Shown here: piece by piece, positions 16,194 through 25,309 of the stretch | Position numbering within the stretch: the first letter of the stretch is position 1 | Layout: every line of letters starts with the position of its first letter | DNA from: Polaromonas sp. | Lineage (GTDB): Bacteria; Pseudomonadota; Gammaproteobacteria; Burkholderiales; Burkholderiaceae_C | Assembly (NCBI GenBank): GCA_013297865.1 | Contig: JAAFIP010000003.1 | Span: forward strand, 124,001-188,000 | Length of the DNA: 64,000 nucleotides | Direction: 5' to 3' | Notes under the pieces: model-generated | What the model was told of the DNA's origin: nothing | The model's database searches: none | What the model saw: only the letters and a program-made list of their open reading frames with translations | Position numbers and translations under genes: made by a program

Positions 16194-18077
16194 ATGCTGC
16201 GCCGCCCCTACAGTACCCTGGCAATTGCCATTCTGCTTACCGCCTGTGCCACCCAGCCCGGCAATTTCAGCTACACCCCTTTCCAGCAACCCGAAGGAGC
16301 CAGTGGCATCACCGAGAAGCCGGGCTGGGCGACCAGAAGGTTTGCGGTAGCTGCTGCCAACCCGCTGGCTACCGACGCGGGCTACCAGGTGCTCAAGGCC
16401 GGCGGCAGCGCGGTAGATGCCGCCATTGCGGTGCAGATGGTGCTCAGCCTGGTGGAGCCGCAAAGCAGCGGTATTGGCGGTGGCGCGTTTTTGCTGCACC
16501 ACGACGGCAAGGCCACCGAGGCTTTTGATGGCCGCGAGACGGCCCCGGCTGGCGTAGACGAAAACCTGTTCATGAAGGACGACAAACCCCTGGCCTTTTA
16601 TGAGGGCGTGGTGGGTGGCCGCAGCGTGGGCGTGCCCGGCACGGTACGCATGCTCGAAGCTGCGCACAAGCAGCACGGCAAACTGCCCTGGGCCAAACTC
16701 TTTGAGCCAGCCATCGCGCTGGCCGAGGGTGGTTTCAAGATCAGCCCCCGCCTGAACACCCTGGTCAAGGCCGACGCGCATTTGAAGAAGGACCCTACGG
16801 CCACCGCCTATTTTTTCAAAGCCGATGGCGACCCGCGTGACGTAGGTGTCAATCTGCGCAACCAGCCTTTTGCCGATGTGCTCAAACGCATTGCAGCCGA
16901 AGGAAGCAAGGCGATGCACGAAGGCCCGATTGCCCAGGCTATCGTCGACAAGGTACAAAAACACCCCGACAACCCCGGCAAGCTGACCATGGCCGACATG
17001 GCGGCTTACCAGGTCAAAAAACGCGAGGCTCTGTGCACCGACTACAAAGCCAACAGCGGCAAAGAATATCGCCTGTGCGGCTTCCCACCGCCCAGCTCGG
17101 GCGCCATTGCAGTGGCACAAATTCTGGGCATGCTGACCCATACGCCCGCGCAAAGCATGCAGGCTGTCAACATGGACAACGGCCGAGCCATTCAATGCGT
17201 CACCACGCCCTGCCCTGGCAATGCGCCAGGCATCCCCTTGGGCCCCTCCGCTGACTGGCTGCATTACTACACCGAGGCCTCGCGTCTGGCCTTTGCCGAC
17301 CGCGCGCAGTACCTGGGCGACCCTGACTTTGTACCCGCGCCTGACGGCAAAATCGGCGGCAACTGGGCCAGCATGGTAGCCCCCGCCTATCTGGCCGAGC
17401 GCGCCAAGCTGATCGGCCAGCAAAGCATGAAAACCGGCAAACCTGGCAACCCCGGCGGTACCCCGCTGGCCTTTGGCATGCCCGCCGAGCAGCCCGAATA
17501 CGGCACCAGCCATATCAGCATCATCGATGGCTATGGCAATGCCCTGTCGATGACGACGACGATTGAAGACGCCTTTGGCTCGCGCCAGATGGTCAACCCC
17601 AGCGGTGTCGGCGCAGGGGGCTTTCTGCTCAACAACGAGCTGACTGACTTTAACTACGCGCCCACCGACGCTGAAGGCAAGCCCACGGCTAACCGCGTGC
17701 AGCCCGGCAAGCGCCCGCGCAGCTCGATGAGCCCCACCTTGGTGTTTGACAAGGCCACCGGCCAAGTGGTGATGAGCGGTGGCAGCCCCGGCGGCGCACT
17801 GATCATCCACTACACCGCCAAAACGCTCTACGGCGTGCTCAACTGGGGCCTGAACACCCAGCAGGCCATCAATCTACCCAACTTTGGCGCCACCGGCGCA
17901 CCCACCTTGCTGGAAGAAAAACGCTTCCCCCCGGTTATCGTGGACGCCCTTAAAGCCCGCGGCCACGAGGTGCGTGAGCAAAACATGACCAGCGGACTGC
18001 AAGCCATCCAGCGCACACCCAGCGGCTTCTTCGGCGGCGCAGATCCGCGTCGCGAAGGCGTGGTGATGGGGGATTGA
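16194..18077 (+). CDS. ggt: Gamma-glutamyltransferase, lipoprotein
   Basis: 627 residues. Hydrolyses or transfers the gamma-glutamyl group of glutathione in the periplasm. The precursor self-cleaves before the catalytic threonine in YGTSHISIIDGYGNALSMTTTIEDAFGS; downstream GSRQMVNPSGVGAGGFLLNNELTDF and the serine pair RPRSSMSPT are diagnostic. The N-terminal GGSAVDAAIAVQMVLSLVEPQSSGIGGGAF is also conserved. The start at 16194 is preceded by AAGGA and gives a lipoprotein signal with lipobox LTAC (MLRRPYSTLAIAILLTAC). An insertion with a CVTTPCPGN cysteine pair lies before the cleavage site. Confidence 0.95.
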   Translation: MLRRPYSTLAIAILLTACATQPGNFSYTPFQQPEGASGITEKPGWATRRFAVAAANPLATDAGYQVLKAGGSAVDAAIAVQMVLSLVEPQSSGIGGGAFLLHHDGKATEAFDGRETAPAGVDENLFMKDDKPLAFYEGVVGGRSVGVPGTVRMLEAAHKQHGKLPWAKLFEPAIALAEGGFKISPRLNTLVKADAHLKKDPTATAYFFKADGDPRDVGVNLRNQPFADVLKRIAAEGSKAMHEGPIAQAIVDKVQKHPDNPGKLTMADMAAYQVKKREALCTDYKANSGKEYRLCGFPPPSSGAIAVAQILGMLTHTPAQSMQAVNMDNGRAIQCVTTPCPGNAPGIPLGPSADWLHYYTEASRLAFADRAQYLGDPDFVPAPDGKIGGNWASMVAPAYLAERAKLIGQQSMKTGKPGNPGGTPLAFGMPAEQPEYGTSHISIIDGYGNALSMTTTIEDAFGSRQMVNPSGVGAGGFLLNNELTDFNYAPTDAEGKPTANRVQPGKRPRSSMSPTLVFDKATGQVVMSGGSPGGALIIHYTAKTLYGVLNWGLNTQQAINLPNFGATGAPTLLEEKRFPPVIVDALKARGHEVREQNMTSGLQAIQRTPSGFFGGADPRREGVVMGD

Positions 18078-18105
18078 GCGTATTGCAAAATCAGTGTTTT
18101 AGCTT

Positions 18106-18180
18106 GGAGTAGTTACTATCAATTTAGTAGCTGCTCCCGCGATATTCTATTGGCCTCTCGGCTTGTTTAGCTTGTAAAAG
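18106..18180 (+). repeat. Short dispersed repeat, copy 7 (long form)
   Basis: AGTTACTATCAATTTAGTAGC continues as TGCTCCCGCGATATTCTATT, then GGCCTctcGGCTTGTTTAGC and TTGTAAAAG. It lies 30 bases after ggt and just before the large composite repeat. Confidence 0.88.
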
Positions 18181-18240
18181 AGGCTCTTTTTGCACTTGAA
18201 TTTCGGTCTGTGTGATGTCCAGGTGTTCTGCGTGTAGTTC

Positions 18241-18930
18241 GCTGGGTTTTGTAGCTCTTTGTCTGGGTCCGTACGCTGGCTAGGTGCTCAGAGGTGGTTC
18301 ACTGGGCTTTTGTAGTTCCTGATCTGGGTCCGCACGCCGCCCAGGCGCCCTGGGGTAGTCCACCCGAGCACAGGCCCGCTTCGCGGGAAGCATCTGCGGT
18401 ACGTAAAATTTGGGAAACCGGGCAAACTCGCGCTACGCGCTCAGACAGCGCCCGGTTCTGATCCCAAATTTTTCCGTTCCTCGAGCCCGGCGCTCTGATT
18501 GGGTGGACCACCCCAGGGCACCTGTGCAGCGTGCTCTTCACTGGCTAGGTGGTTCGCTCGGCGGTTTCGCTGTTTGGCTGCTGGGCCTTGATCGGTCAGG
18601 GTCTTACTTCCCCGTTCAGACGCGCCTGTCAGTCCTTGCAACTCCAAGGCAGGCACGGACCGCAGGGAGCGCACAGAGCGCACAGAGCGCAAAGAATCCC
18701 CCGTCCTCCCCCGGCGCGCGGGCTTTCAACAAACCCATCCGCCAGGGTGAAGCGATGGGAGCGTGTCGATGAAAAAATCGCAGAAAGGCGCGGCCCACCA
18801 TCTCAAGATGACTACCCAGCATCACGCGTGTTTTCGGAGATTTTTTGCAGCGACATGTCCCATCGCCCGTCCAGGGCGAACTTCAGCTACAAGAGCATTG
18901 CCACGGGTTGTTCAAAGGCAGCAAAGAACA
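18241..18930 (+). repeat. Large composite intergenic repeat, copy A
   Basis: The gap 18078-19064 has no convincing gene. In order it contains: two tandem units beginning TTTTGTAG..TC.. .TCTGGGTCCG; a large imperfect palindrome with outer arms 18347-18365 and 18501-18519 (18 of 19 bases match) and inner arms around AAATTTGGGA / TCCCAAATTT; a tandem run of CACAGAGCG 9-mers at 18668-18690; and a conserved tail of about 250 bases holding a small open frame (18769-18978). The same modules in the same order occur at 23525 and 30556. Confidence 0.85.
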
Positions 18931-19064
18931 GCCAACCCACCACAGAGAAAAAGCAACAAAAGCCCAGCACAGGATTGTGAAAAACCACCCAACCCCCAAA
19001 AATCACCGCCAATCGCAAAAAATCCCAATTCGTGCTAACGTAGCGACTCATACAGGCCACTCCA

Positions 19065-20021
19065 ATGAAGCGTCCCGCGCTCTATAGCCGTCACGGCAAA
19101 ACTGGCAGCCCCTCTACTTCAGCCGAAGTGGTGCGGCAAGATACGGTTGCGCCAGAGCAAACCCCTCCTGCATCACCCAAACCCTCCCGCTGGCACCGGT
19201 TCAAGCGTGCCATCAGCTCCTGGCCTAGCCGTTATCCCAAATTCAGTGCATTTACGCTGGGCGTGGCCCTCATGGCATGTGTGTTTGCCATGCAGTTTGC
19301 TCTGCAGCAGTCGGGGCAAAAGCTGACGCAGGAGGACATCGACGAAGCTGTGCTCAGCGCGCTGCAAACTGTGCCCATTCCGTCGGTGACCGCCCGCGCT
19401 TACGAGCAGATCATCCCCTCGGTGGTGCGGGTGCGCAGCTTTGTTACACCGCGCGACAAAAAAGGCAACCCGATGGAAGAGCAGCAGCACGGCGTGGGCA
19501 CGGGTGTGGTCATCGTGGACAAGGGCATCATCCTGACCAATCTGCATGTGGTGCGCGGCGGTGACCGGCTGGAGATTACCTTCATGGACGGCTTGACGAC
19601 CACGGCGCATATCACCGGGGTGAAGGTCGAGGACGACTTGGCTGTGCTGCAGGCCCACAAAATTCCTGATGACCTGACCGCAGCCGCTCTGGCCAGCACG
19701 GCCGATCTGCAGCCTGGCGACCATGTGGCTGCGGTGGGCTTTCCGTTTGGTATTGGCCCCTCGGTATCGGCCGGTGTCGTGTCGGGCCTCAAGCGCGAGT
19801 TCAAGTCGCCAGAGAGTGGCGAAAACATGTCCAATCTGATCCAGTTTGACGCTGCGGCCAACCCGGGCAACTCTGGTGGCCCGTTAGTCAACTCCGAGGG
19901 TGAGGTGGTTGGTATCGTCACCGGCATCCTCAATCCGTCCAAACAGCGCACTTTTATCGGCATTGGCTTTGCTGTGCCGATTGAAAACGCGGCCTCGGCC
20001 GTCGGCATGCCACCTTTTTAA
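19065..20021 (+). CDS. HtrA/DegP-like trypsin-fold serine protease, membrane-anchored, no PDZ domain
   Basis: 318 residues. A basic, proline-rich cytoplasmic N-terminus (1-60) is followed by one transmembrane helix at about 61-82 (FSAFTLGVALMACVFAMQFAL), then the S1C protease domain in the periplasm. The triad is H161 (LTNLHVV), D191 (EDDLAVL) and S270 (NPGNSGGP). The chain stops shortly after the protease fold, so the C-terminal PDZ domain of DegS/DegP is missing. It lies 9 bases before moxR and leads a MoxR/DUF58/VWA operon, so a role in envelope quality control with that complex is plausible. Confidence 0.9.
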   Translation: MKRPALYSRHGKTGSPSTSAEVVRQDTVAPEQTPPASPKPSRWHRFKRAISSWPSRYPKFSAFTLGVALMACVFAMQFALQQSGQKLTQEDIDEAVLSALQTVPIPSVTARAYEQIIPSVVRVRSFVTPRDKKGNPMEEQQHGVGTGVVIVDKGIILTNLHVVRGGDRLEITFMDGLTTTAHITGVKVEDDLAVLQAHKIPDDLTAAALASTADLQPGDHVAAVGFPFGIGPSVSAGVVSGLKREFKSPESGENMSNLIQFDAAANPGNSGGPLVNSEGEVVGIVTGILNPSKQRTFIGIGFAVPIENAASAVGMPPF

Positions 20022-20030
20022 GGAACTGCA

Positions 20031-21074
20031 ATGAGCACATCCAGCGTCCACAGCGGCGAACTCATGGAAAAAATCCTCTACGAAGTCAAGCGCATGGTCG
20101 TGGGGCAGGACCAGTTTTTGGAGCGGGTGATGGTGGCGCTGCTGGCGCAAGGCCATCTGCTGGTGGAGGGGGTGCCGGGTCTGGCCAAGACGCTCACGGT
20201 CAAAACGCTGGCCCAGGCCATCCAGGGCAGCTTCAAACGCATCCAGTTCACACCCGATCTGGTGCCCGCCGACCTGGTGGGCACGCGCATCTACAACCAG
20301 AAAACCGGCGAATTCAGCACCAGCCTGGGCCCCGTGTTTGCCAACCTGCTGCTGGCCGATGAGATCAACCGTGCGCCTGCCAAGGTGCAAAGCGCGCTGC
20401 TGGAGGTGATGCAGGAGCGGCAGGTCACCATTGCAGGCGAATCGCACGCAGTGCCTTCGCCTTTTGTGGTGATGGCCACCCAAAACCCCATTGAGACCGA
20501 AGGCACCTACGCGCTGCCAGAGGCCCAGGTAGACCGTTTCATGATGAAGGTGCTGGTGGACTACCCCAGTGACGAGGAAGAGGCGGTTATTGTCGAGCGC
20601 GTCATTGGCGCGCCCATCCATATTGGTGCCGTGGCTAACCTGGAGCAGCTGGCTGCCTTGCAAAAGGAATGCCGCGCAGTCTATCTGGACCCTTCGCTGG
20701 TGCAATACGCTGTGCGCCTGGTCAGCGCCACGCGCACGCCCGAAAAGCACGGCATCAAGGACATGGCACGCTTTATCACCTACGGTGCCAGCCCACGCGC
20801 CACGATTGGCCTGGCCGAAGGCGCACGCGCGCTGGCGCTGATGCGCGGACGGCGCTACGCACTGCCCGAAGACATGAAGGATCTTGTGCCCGACGTGCTG
20901 CGCCACCGTATTGCGCTGTCGTATGAGGCGCTGAGCGAGGGCATCACCCCTGACTCGATTGTCAGCAGCATCATGGCCAAGGTCGCGCCGCCTGCCAAGC
21001 CGATCAGCCATTACGAAAGCCCGGCCAGCGCAGCCGTAGCAGCGCCTGCCAGCACCGAGGCGGCCAGCGCCTGA
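20031..21074 (+). CDS. MoxR family AAA+ ATPase
   Basis: 347 residues. Walker A EGVPGLAKTLTVKTLA, Walker B LLLADEINRAPAKVQSALLEVMQE, and sensor 1 ATQNPIETEGTYALPEAQVDRF, all typical of MoxR. These AAA+ proteins act as chaperones that activate or assemble partner proteins carrying von Willebrand A domains, one of which is encoded two genes downstream. An alanine- and serine-rich tail follows the lid domain. AAGGAACTGCA lies before the ATG. Confidence 0.95.
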   Translation: MSTSSVHSGELMEKILYEVKRMVVGQDQFLERVMVALLAQGHLLVEGVPGLAKTLTVKTLAQAIQGSFKRIQFTPDLVPADLVGTRIYNQKTGEFSTSLGPVFANLLLADEINRAPAKVQSALLEVMQERQVTIAGESHAVPSPFVVMATQNPIETEGTYALPEAQVDRFMMKVLVDYPSDEEEAVIVERVIGAPIHIGAVANLEQLAALQKECRAVYLDPSLVQYAVRLVSATRTPEKHGIKDMARFITYGASPRATIGLAEGARALALMRGRRYALPEDMKDLVPDVLRHRIALSYEALSEGITPDSIVSSIMAKVAPPAKPISHYESPASAAVAAPASTEAASA

Positions 21075-21078
21075 CGCC

Positions 21079-22020
21079 ATGCAAAACGCCGACCAGCTCC
21101 TCAAGCAGCTTGAATGGACGGTGATCCGCCGTCTGGACGGCATGCTGCAGGGCGACTACCGCAGCCTGTTTCGCGGCGCGGGGCTGGACCTGGCCGATCT
21201 GCGCGAATACCAGCACCATGACGATGTGCGCCACATTGACTGGAACGTCACTGCCCGCCTGCAGGTGCCCCATGTGCGCCAGTTCATCGAAGACCGCGAG
21301 GTCAATGCCTGGTTTGTGCTGGACCTGAGCGCGTCTGTTGATTTTGGCTCGCATGATACGCGCAAGCGCGACGTGCTGGCCCAGTTTGTCGGTGTGCTGT
21401 CGCGCCTGATGACGCGACATGGCAACAAAGTGGGTGCCTTGCTCTATAGCCAGCAGCTAGATCGGGTGATCCCTGCGCGTAGCGGGCGTTTGCATGTGCT
21501 GCATCTGCTGCACAGCCTGCTGGCGCCCGCAGCGCCTGCCAAGCGCCCAGCGTCAGCCCCAGCGGCTGGAGCGACCAATCTGGGGGATTTGCTGCATGCC
21601 GCGCTGGGCCACGTCAAGCGCCGCAGCCTGGTGTTTATCGTCTCCGACTTCATCAGCACGCCCGGCTGGGAAAAGCCCCTGGGTCAGCTGGCCCAGCGCC
21701 ACGAGGTGATTGCAGTACGCCTGATTGATCCGGCGGAGACGTCTTTGCCCGATATTGGCATGGTCACCCTGCAAGACCCCGAGACGGGGGAGCAGATTTG
21801 GGTGGACATGCATGACAAAAAGTTTCGCATCCGCTTTGAAGAGCTGGCTGCGCAGCGCGAAGCTGATCTCTTTGGCAGCCTGGCGCGCACCGGTGTGGAC
21901 GCGCTGGAGCTGGCCACCGACACCTCGCTGGTCAACACCATTGTGCAGTTTGCACGCATGCGCAAACAGCGCGCGCGCGGCGCGGCTGGCAGCACCCGCC
22001 CATTGAAGGAGGCAGCATGA
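21079..22020 (+). CDS. DUF58 domain-containing protein
   Basis: 313 residues. The DUF58 motif is visible in GDYRSLFRGAGLDLADLREYQHHDDVRHIDWNVTARL, followed by a VWA-like fold beginning WFVLDLSASVDFG, in which the usual DxSxS metal site is partly kept (DLSAS). It is nearly always encoded between moxR and VWA genes, as here, and is presumed to be a cytoplasmic partner of MoxR. The gap to moxR is 4 bases, and its stop overlaps the next start in ATGA. Confidence 0.92.
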   Translation: MQNADQLLKQLEWTVIRRLDGMLQGDYRSLFRGAGLDLADLREYQHHDDVRHIDWNVTARLQVPHVRQFIEDREVNAWFVLDLSASVDFGSHDTRKRDVLAQFVGVLSRLMTRHGNKVGALLYSQQLDRVIPARSGRLHVLHLLHSLLAPAAPAKRPASAPAAGATNLGDLLHAALGHVKRRSLVFIVSDFISTPGWEKPLGQLAQRHEVIAVRLIDPAETSLPDIGMVTLQDPETGEQIWVDMHDKKFRIRFEELAAQREADLFGSLARTGVDALELATDTSLVNTIVQFARMRKQRARGAAGSTRPLKEAA

Positions 22021-23060
22021 ATTTTGTATGGCCCCAACTGCTGTGGCTGATGCTGATCGCGCCACTGCTGCTGCTTTTATATGTCTGGCTGCTGCGGCGC
22101 AAGTCGCGCAGCGCGGTGCGCTACAGCCATGTGGCCATGGTCAAGGCAGCCGCTGGCGCGCAGAGCAAAGTCAAGCGCCACATTCCCCCGTTCATCATGC
22201 TGCTGGCGCTGTGCCTGCTGCTGTTTTCTGCCTCGCGCCCGATGGCGGTCGTCACGCTGCCGATGCAGCAGGAAACCATCATGCTGGCGATGGATGTGTC
22301 AGGCTCGATGCGCGCCACTGACGTGCAGCCCAACCGCCTGGTAGCCGCGCAAAACGCAGCCAAAGCGTTTCTCACCGACCTGCCGCGTTCGGTCAAGGTG
22401 GGTATAGTCGCTTTCGCAGGCACTGCCTCGCTGGTGCAGGCGCCTACAGTCAACCGCGAAGACCTGGTGGCTGCGATTGACCGTTTCCAGATGCAGCGCG
22501 GCACCGCTACGGGCAATGGCATCGTGGTGTCGCTGTCTACATTGTTTCCCGATGCGGGCATTGATCTGGCGCAGATGCAGTACGGCGGCAAGCCTGTGGG
22601 CAAGCCGTTGGGCAGTGGCGCCAAAGAGGGCGAGAAAAAAGACACCCCGCCCGTGCCACCGGGCAGCTACACCTCTGCTGCAATCATTCTGCTCACCGAC
22701 GGCCAGCGCACCACAGGCGTAGACCCACTGGAAGCCGCCAAGATGGCAGCGGACAAGGGTGTGAGGGTCTATACCGTGGGCATTGGCACCAAGGAAGGTG
22801 AGACTATCGGCTTTGAGGGCTGGTCGATGCGCGTGCGTCTGGATGAAGAGAGCCTGAAAGCGATTTCCAACCGCACGCAGGGCGAATATTTTTATGCAGG
22901 CACTGCGGATGATCTGAAGAAGGTCTATACCAAGCTGTCGTCGCGCCTGACAGTGGAGAAAAAAGAAACCGAAGTCACCGCGCTGCTGGCACTCGCTGGC
23001 GCGCTGCTCGCGCTGATCGCAGGGGTGCTGTCGATGCTGTGGTTTAACCGGGTGATGTAG
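22017..23060 (+). CDS. VWA domain membrane protein (BatA-like)
   Basis: 347 residues. Two N-terminal transmembrane segments (LLWLMLIAPLLLLLYVWLL and FIMLLALCLLLFSASRP), then a von Willebrand A domain with a complete metal-binding MIDAS: D-V-S-G-S-M (AMDVSGSMRATDV), T in the GTATGNGIVVSL region and LLTDGQRTTGVDP. A C-terminal helix (LLALAGALLALIAGVLSMLWF) anchors the end. This is the BatA/YeaP arrangement: the VWA domain faces the periplasm and is probably remodelled by MoxR. It is the last gene of the operon. Confidence 0.93.
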   Translation: MNFVWPQLLWLMLIAPLLLLLYVWLLRRKSRSAVRYSHVAMVKAAAGAQSKVKRHIPPFIMLLALCLLLFSASRPMAVVTLPMQQETIMLAMDVSGSMRATDVQPNRLVAAQNAAKAFLTDLPRSVKVGIVAFAGTASLVQAPTVNREDLVAAIDRFQMQRGTATGNGIVVSLSTLFPDAGIDLAQMQYGGKPVGKPLGSGAKEGEKKDTPPVPPGSYTSAAIILLTDGQRTTGVDPLEAAKMAADKGVRVYTVGIGTKEGETIGFEGWSMRVRLDEESLKAISNRTQGEYFYAGTADDLKKVYTKLSSRLTVEKKETEVTALLALAGALLALIAGVLSMLWFNRVM

Positions 23061-23062
23061 AG

Positions 23063-23434
23063 CTACGAACCGCGAAAAATAAAATACACCGCCCCCACCA
23101 TGCACAGCCCCGCCCACAAGTAGTCAAGCTTGAGCGGCTCCTTGAGATAAAACATGGCGAACGGCACAAAGACAACCAGCGTAATCACCTCTTGCATGAT
23201 CTTGAGCTGCGCTACGCTGAAGCCAGCTTGCAGATAGCCAATGCGGTTGGCGGGCACCTGCAGCAGATACTCAGCCAGCGCGATACCCCAGCTGACCAGC
23301 GCAGCGACATACCAGGGCGCAGTGGCAAGGTTTTTCAAGTGCCCATACCAGGCAAAAGTCATGAACACATTGCCCATGACCAGCAGCACCACGGTCTGAA
23401 CGGACAGGGGGATGAAAGCAAATAGGTTGGTCAT
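23063..23434 (-). CDS. DMT-type small membrane protein, DUF486 family
   Basis: A 123-residue protein with four hydrophobic helices (LSVQTVVLLVMGNVFMTFAWYGHL, WYVAALVSWGIALAEYLLQVPANRIGY, LKIMQEVITLVVFVPFAMFYL, LDYLWAGLCMVGAVYFIFRG), which is the DUF486 pattern. It is related to small drug/metabolite transporters, but no substrate is known. The ATG at 23434 is chosen; the longer open frame upstream only runs through repeat DNA. It converges with the VWA gene, with 2 bases between the stop codons. Confidence 0.88.
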   Translation of the reverse strand: MTNLFAFIPLSVQTVVLLVMGNVFMTFAWYGHLKNLATAPWYVAALVSWGIALAEYLLQVPANRIGYLQAGFSVAQLKIMQEVITLVVFVPFAMFYLKEPLKLDYLWAGLCMVGAVYFIFRGS

Positions 23435-23439
23435 GGTGT

Positions 23440-23512
23440 GAATACTATCAATTTTATAGCTGATCCCGCGATATTCTATTGGGTTTGCGGCTTGTTTGGC
23501 ATGTAAACGTTG
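23440..23512 (+). repeat. Short dispersed repeat, copy 8 (long form)
   Basis: ATACTATCAATTTTATAGC continues as TGaTCCCGCGATATTCTATT, then GGGTTTGCGGCTTGTTTGGC and ATGTAAACG. It lies immediately upstream of the DUF486 start codon and left of large repeat copy B. Confidence 0.87.
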
Positions 23513-23524
23513 ATCTTTTTGCCT

Positions 23525-24235
23525 TTTGTAGCTCTTTGTCTGGGTCCGCACGCTGGCTAGGTGCTCTGAGGTGGTTCGCTGGGGTTTGTAGCTCTTTGTC
23601 TGAGACCGCACACTGCCCAGGCGCCCTGGGGTAGTCCACCCGAGCGCCGGCCCGCTTCGCGGGGAGCCTCTGCGGTACTCAAAATTTGGGGAACCGGGCA
23701 AACTCGCTGCGCTCAGACAGCGCCCGGTTCTGATCCCAAATTTTTCCGTTCCTCGAGCCCGGCGCTCTGATTGGGTGGACTACCCCAGGGCACCTGGGCA
23801 GCGTGCTCTGCACTGGCTAAGTGGTTCACTCGGAGGTTTCGCGGTTTGGCTGTTCGGCCTTGGTGGGTCAGGGCCTTACTACCCCGTTCAGACTAGCCTG
23901 TCAGTCTTTGCAACTCCAAGGCAGGCACGGACCGCACAGAGTGCACAGAGTGCACAGAGCGCACAGCGCGTACAGAGCGTACAGAGCGCAAAGAATCCCC
24001 CATCCTCCTCCGGCGCGCGGGCTTTGAACAAACCCATCCGCCAGGGTGAAGCGATGGGAGCGTGTCGATGAAAAAATCGCAGAAAGGCGCGGCCCACCAT
24101 CTCAAGATAACTACCCAGCATCACGCGTGTTTTCGGAGATTTTTTGCAGCGACATGTCCCATCGCCCGTCCAAGGTGAACTTCAGCTACAGAGCCTTGCC
24201 GCGGGCTGTTAAAAAACAGCAAAGAGCAATAAGAA
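23525..24235 (+). repeat. Large composite intergenic repeat, copy B
   Basis: It has the same module order as copy A: two TTTTGTAGCTCTTTGTCTG units; an imperfect palindrome with outer arms 23623-23641 and 23773-23791 that match perfectly over 19 bases; an expanded 9-mer tandem tract (CACAGAGTG and variants, about 23934-23990); then the conserved tail. In the tail the small frame starting at 24067 meets TGA after about 36 codons, unlike copies A and C. A short dispersed repeat borders it on each side. No other gene is seen in 23435-24299. Confidence 0.85.
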
Positions 24236-24284
24236 CACTATAAAAAAAATAGCTGTCCCCGCGATATTCCATTGGCCTACAGCC
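24236..24284 (+). repeat. Short dispersed repeat, copy 9
   Basis: AATAGCTGtCCCCGCGATATT, then CCATTGGCCTACAGCC. It directly follows large repeat copy B and lies just past the folK stop codon. Confidence 0.83.
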
Positions 24285-24299
24285 AGAAAAGATAAGAAT

Positions 24300-24767
24300 C
24301 TATATCTTGCGGATAACCTGCTGCTGCACCCCTAGCAAAACCTGGGAAGGTACCAGTGCGGGGTTGAGTTCTGCCAATGGAACCACGACAAAAGCGCGTT
24401 GCCACATGCGTGGATGAGGCACGTTAAGACGGTCACTGCTGATAGTGGCGCTCCCATAGAGCAGCAAATCCAGGTCCAGTGTGCGCGGTGCGTTAGGGAA
24501 AGGCCGCTCGCGCCCAGCACTGATCTCCAAGCTCTGCAGATGGATCAGTAAATCAGGGGCACAAAGCAGCGTTGCCACTCGCACTACCGCGTTAATGTAA
24601 TCCGGACCAGTGCTGTCGATAGGCGCGCTTTGATAAAAGCTCGAGTGTGCACATACACGTGTGTTGGGAATTCGCTTCAATCCCTGTATCGCTTCAAACA
24701 CCGCCGCACTGGCATTGCCCAAGTTGGCTCCTATTCCAATAAAAGCCTCTACTGCTGCAGTATGCAT
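24300..24767 (-). CDS. folK: 2-amino-4-hydroxy-6-hydroxymethyldihydropteridine pyrophosphokinase
   Basis: 155 residues. Transfers pyrophosphate from ATP to the pterin alcohol in folate synthesis. Conserved parts are AFIGIGANLGN at the start, FYQSAPID, DYINAVVRV, ERPFPNAPRTLDLDLLLYG with the catalytic aspartates, and NVPHPRMWQRAFVVVPLAEL. The ATG at 24767 (MHTAAVEAFIGIGANLGN) is chosen; the longer frame runs back into the preceding gene. It lies 13 bases downstream of the glutaredoxin-like gene in the pcnB block, the common order in betaproteobacteria. Confidence 0.94.
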   Translation of the reverse strand: MHTAAVEAFIGIGANLGNASAAVFEAIQGLKRIPNTRVCAHSSFYQSAPIDSTGPDYINAVVRVATLLCAPDLLIHLQSLEISAGRERPFPNAPRTLDLDLLLYGSATISSDRLNVPHPRMWQRAFVVVPLAELNPALVPSQVLLGVQQQVIRKI

Positions 24768-24780
24768 AGCAACGGCAGCG

Positions 24781-25296
24781 CTAACGGCCTGCCTGGAAAA
24801 ATTGATCGTAGGCCTGCTGGCTGAAACCATTGAGGCGTTTGCCATCCTTGATCAATACCGGGATGCCAGACTTGGGTAGCACTTGTACAAAACTGCGCAT
24901 GCCTTCTGGTGTGTCAATATCAAGCTCCTGGTAAGCGTGATTGTTCCTTTGCAGGTAAGCCTTGGCTACTTTGCAGTAACCGCACCACTTGGCTGAATAC
25001 AGCAGCGCACCGGTCTGCGCAGGTTGCGCAAAACCGGTGGCGACTTTATTGGCGATGCTCTTTTCCATATCAGCGCGAAACTTCAGTGTCTCCGCTGAGA
25101 GTGGTGATGCGGGCAAATTGTTGAACTCCAATACCCTGTTGTTGCCTGTCCCGGTCGAGGTGTTGCTTGCAGGGGGTGATTGGCTGTAAACGACTCTGCC
25201 ATTGGCATCGATGGATTTATAAACTTTGTCATTACCTGCAAGTACGCTAGCTGTAAAAAGCCAGAATACAAAGCTCAAAAAAATCAATGTACGCAT
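24781..25296 (-). CDS. Exported DUF4124 / glutaredoxin-like thiol-disulfide protein
   Basis: 171 residues. A signal peptide (MRTLIFLSFVFWLFTASVLA) is followed by a DUF4124 segment (NDKVYKSIDANGRVVYSQSPP), then a glutaredoxin fold with redox motif W-C-G-Y-C (YSAKWCGYCKVAKAYL), cis-proline loop SGIPVLIKDGK and final LNGFSQQAYDQF. It is therefore a periplasmic thiol oxidoreductase; the partner is unknown. The start at 25296 fits the signal peptide. Confidence 0.88.
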   Translation of the reverse strand: MRTLIFLSFVFWLFTASVLAGNDKVYKSIDANGRVVYSQSPPASNTSTGTGNNRVLEFNNLPASPLSAETLKFRADMEKSIANKVATGFAQPAQTGALLYSAKWCGYCKVAKAYLQRNNHAYQELDIDTPEGMRSFVQVLPKSGIPVLIKDGKRLNGFSQQAYDQFFQAGR

Positions 25297-25309
25297 AGGA
25301 GTTCGCAAG

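Noticed and set aside
16155-17810. 551-codon open frame on the minus strand
   Set aside because: Antisense to ggt throughout; no recognisable domain.
19884-21143. 419-codon open frame on the minus strand
   Set aside because: Antisense to moxR; no domain and no plausible ribosome-binding site.
23435-23701. N-terminal extension of the DUF486 protein
   Set aside because: It is translated through the short and large repeats; the family starts at MTNLF.
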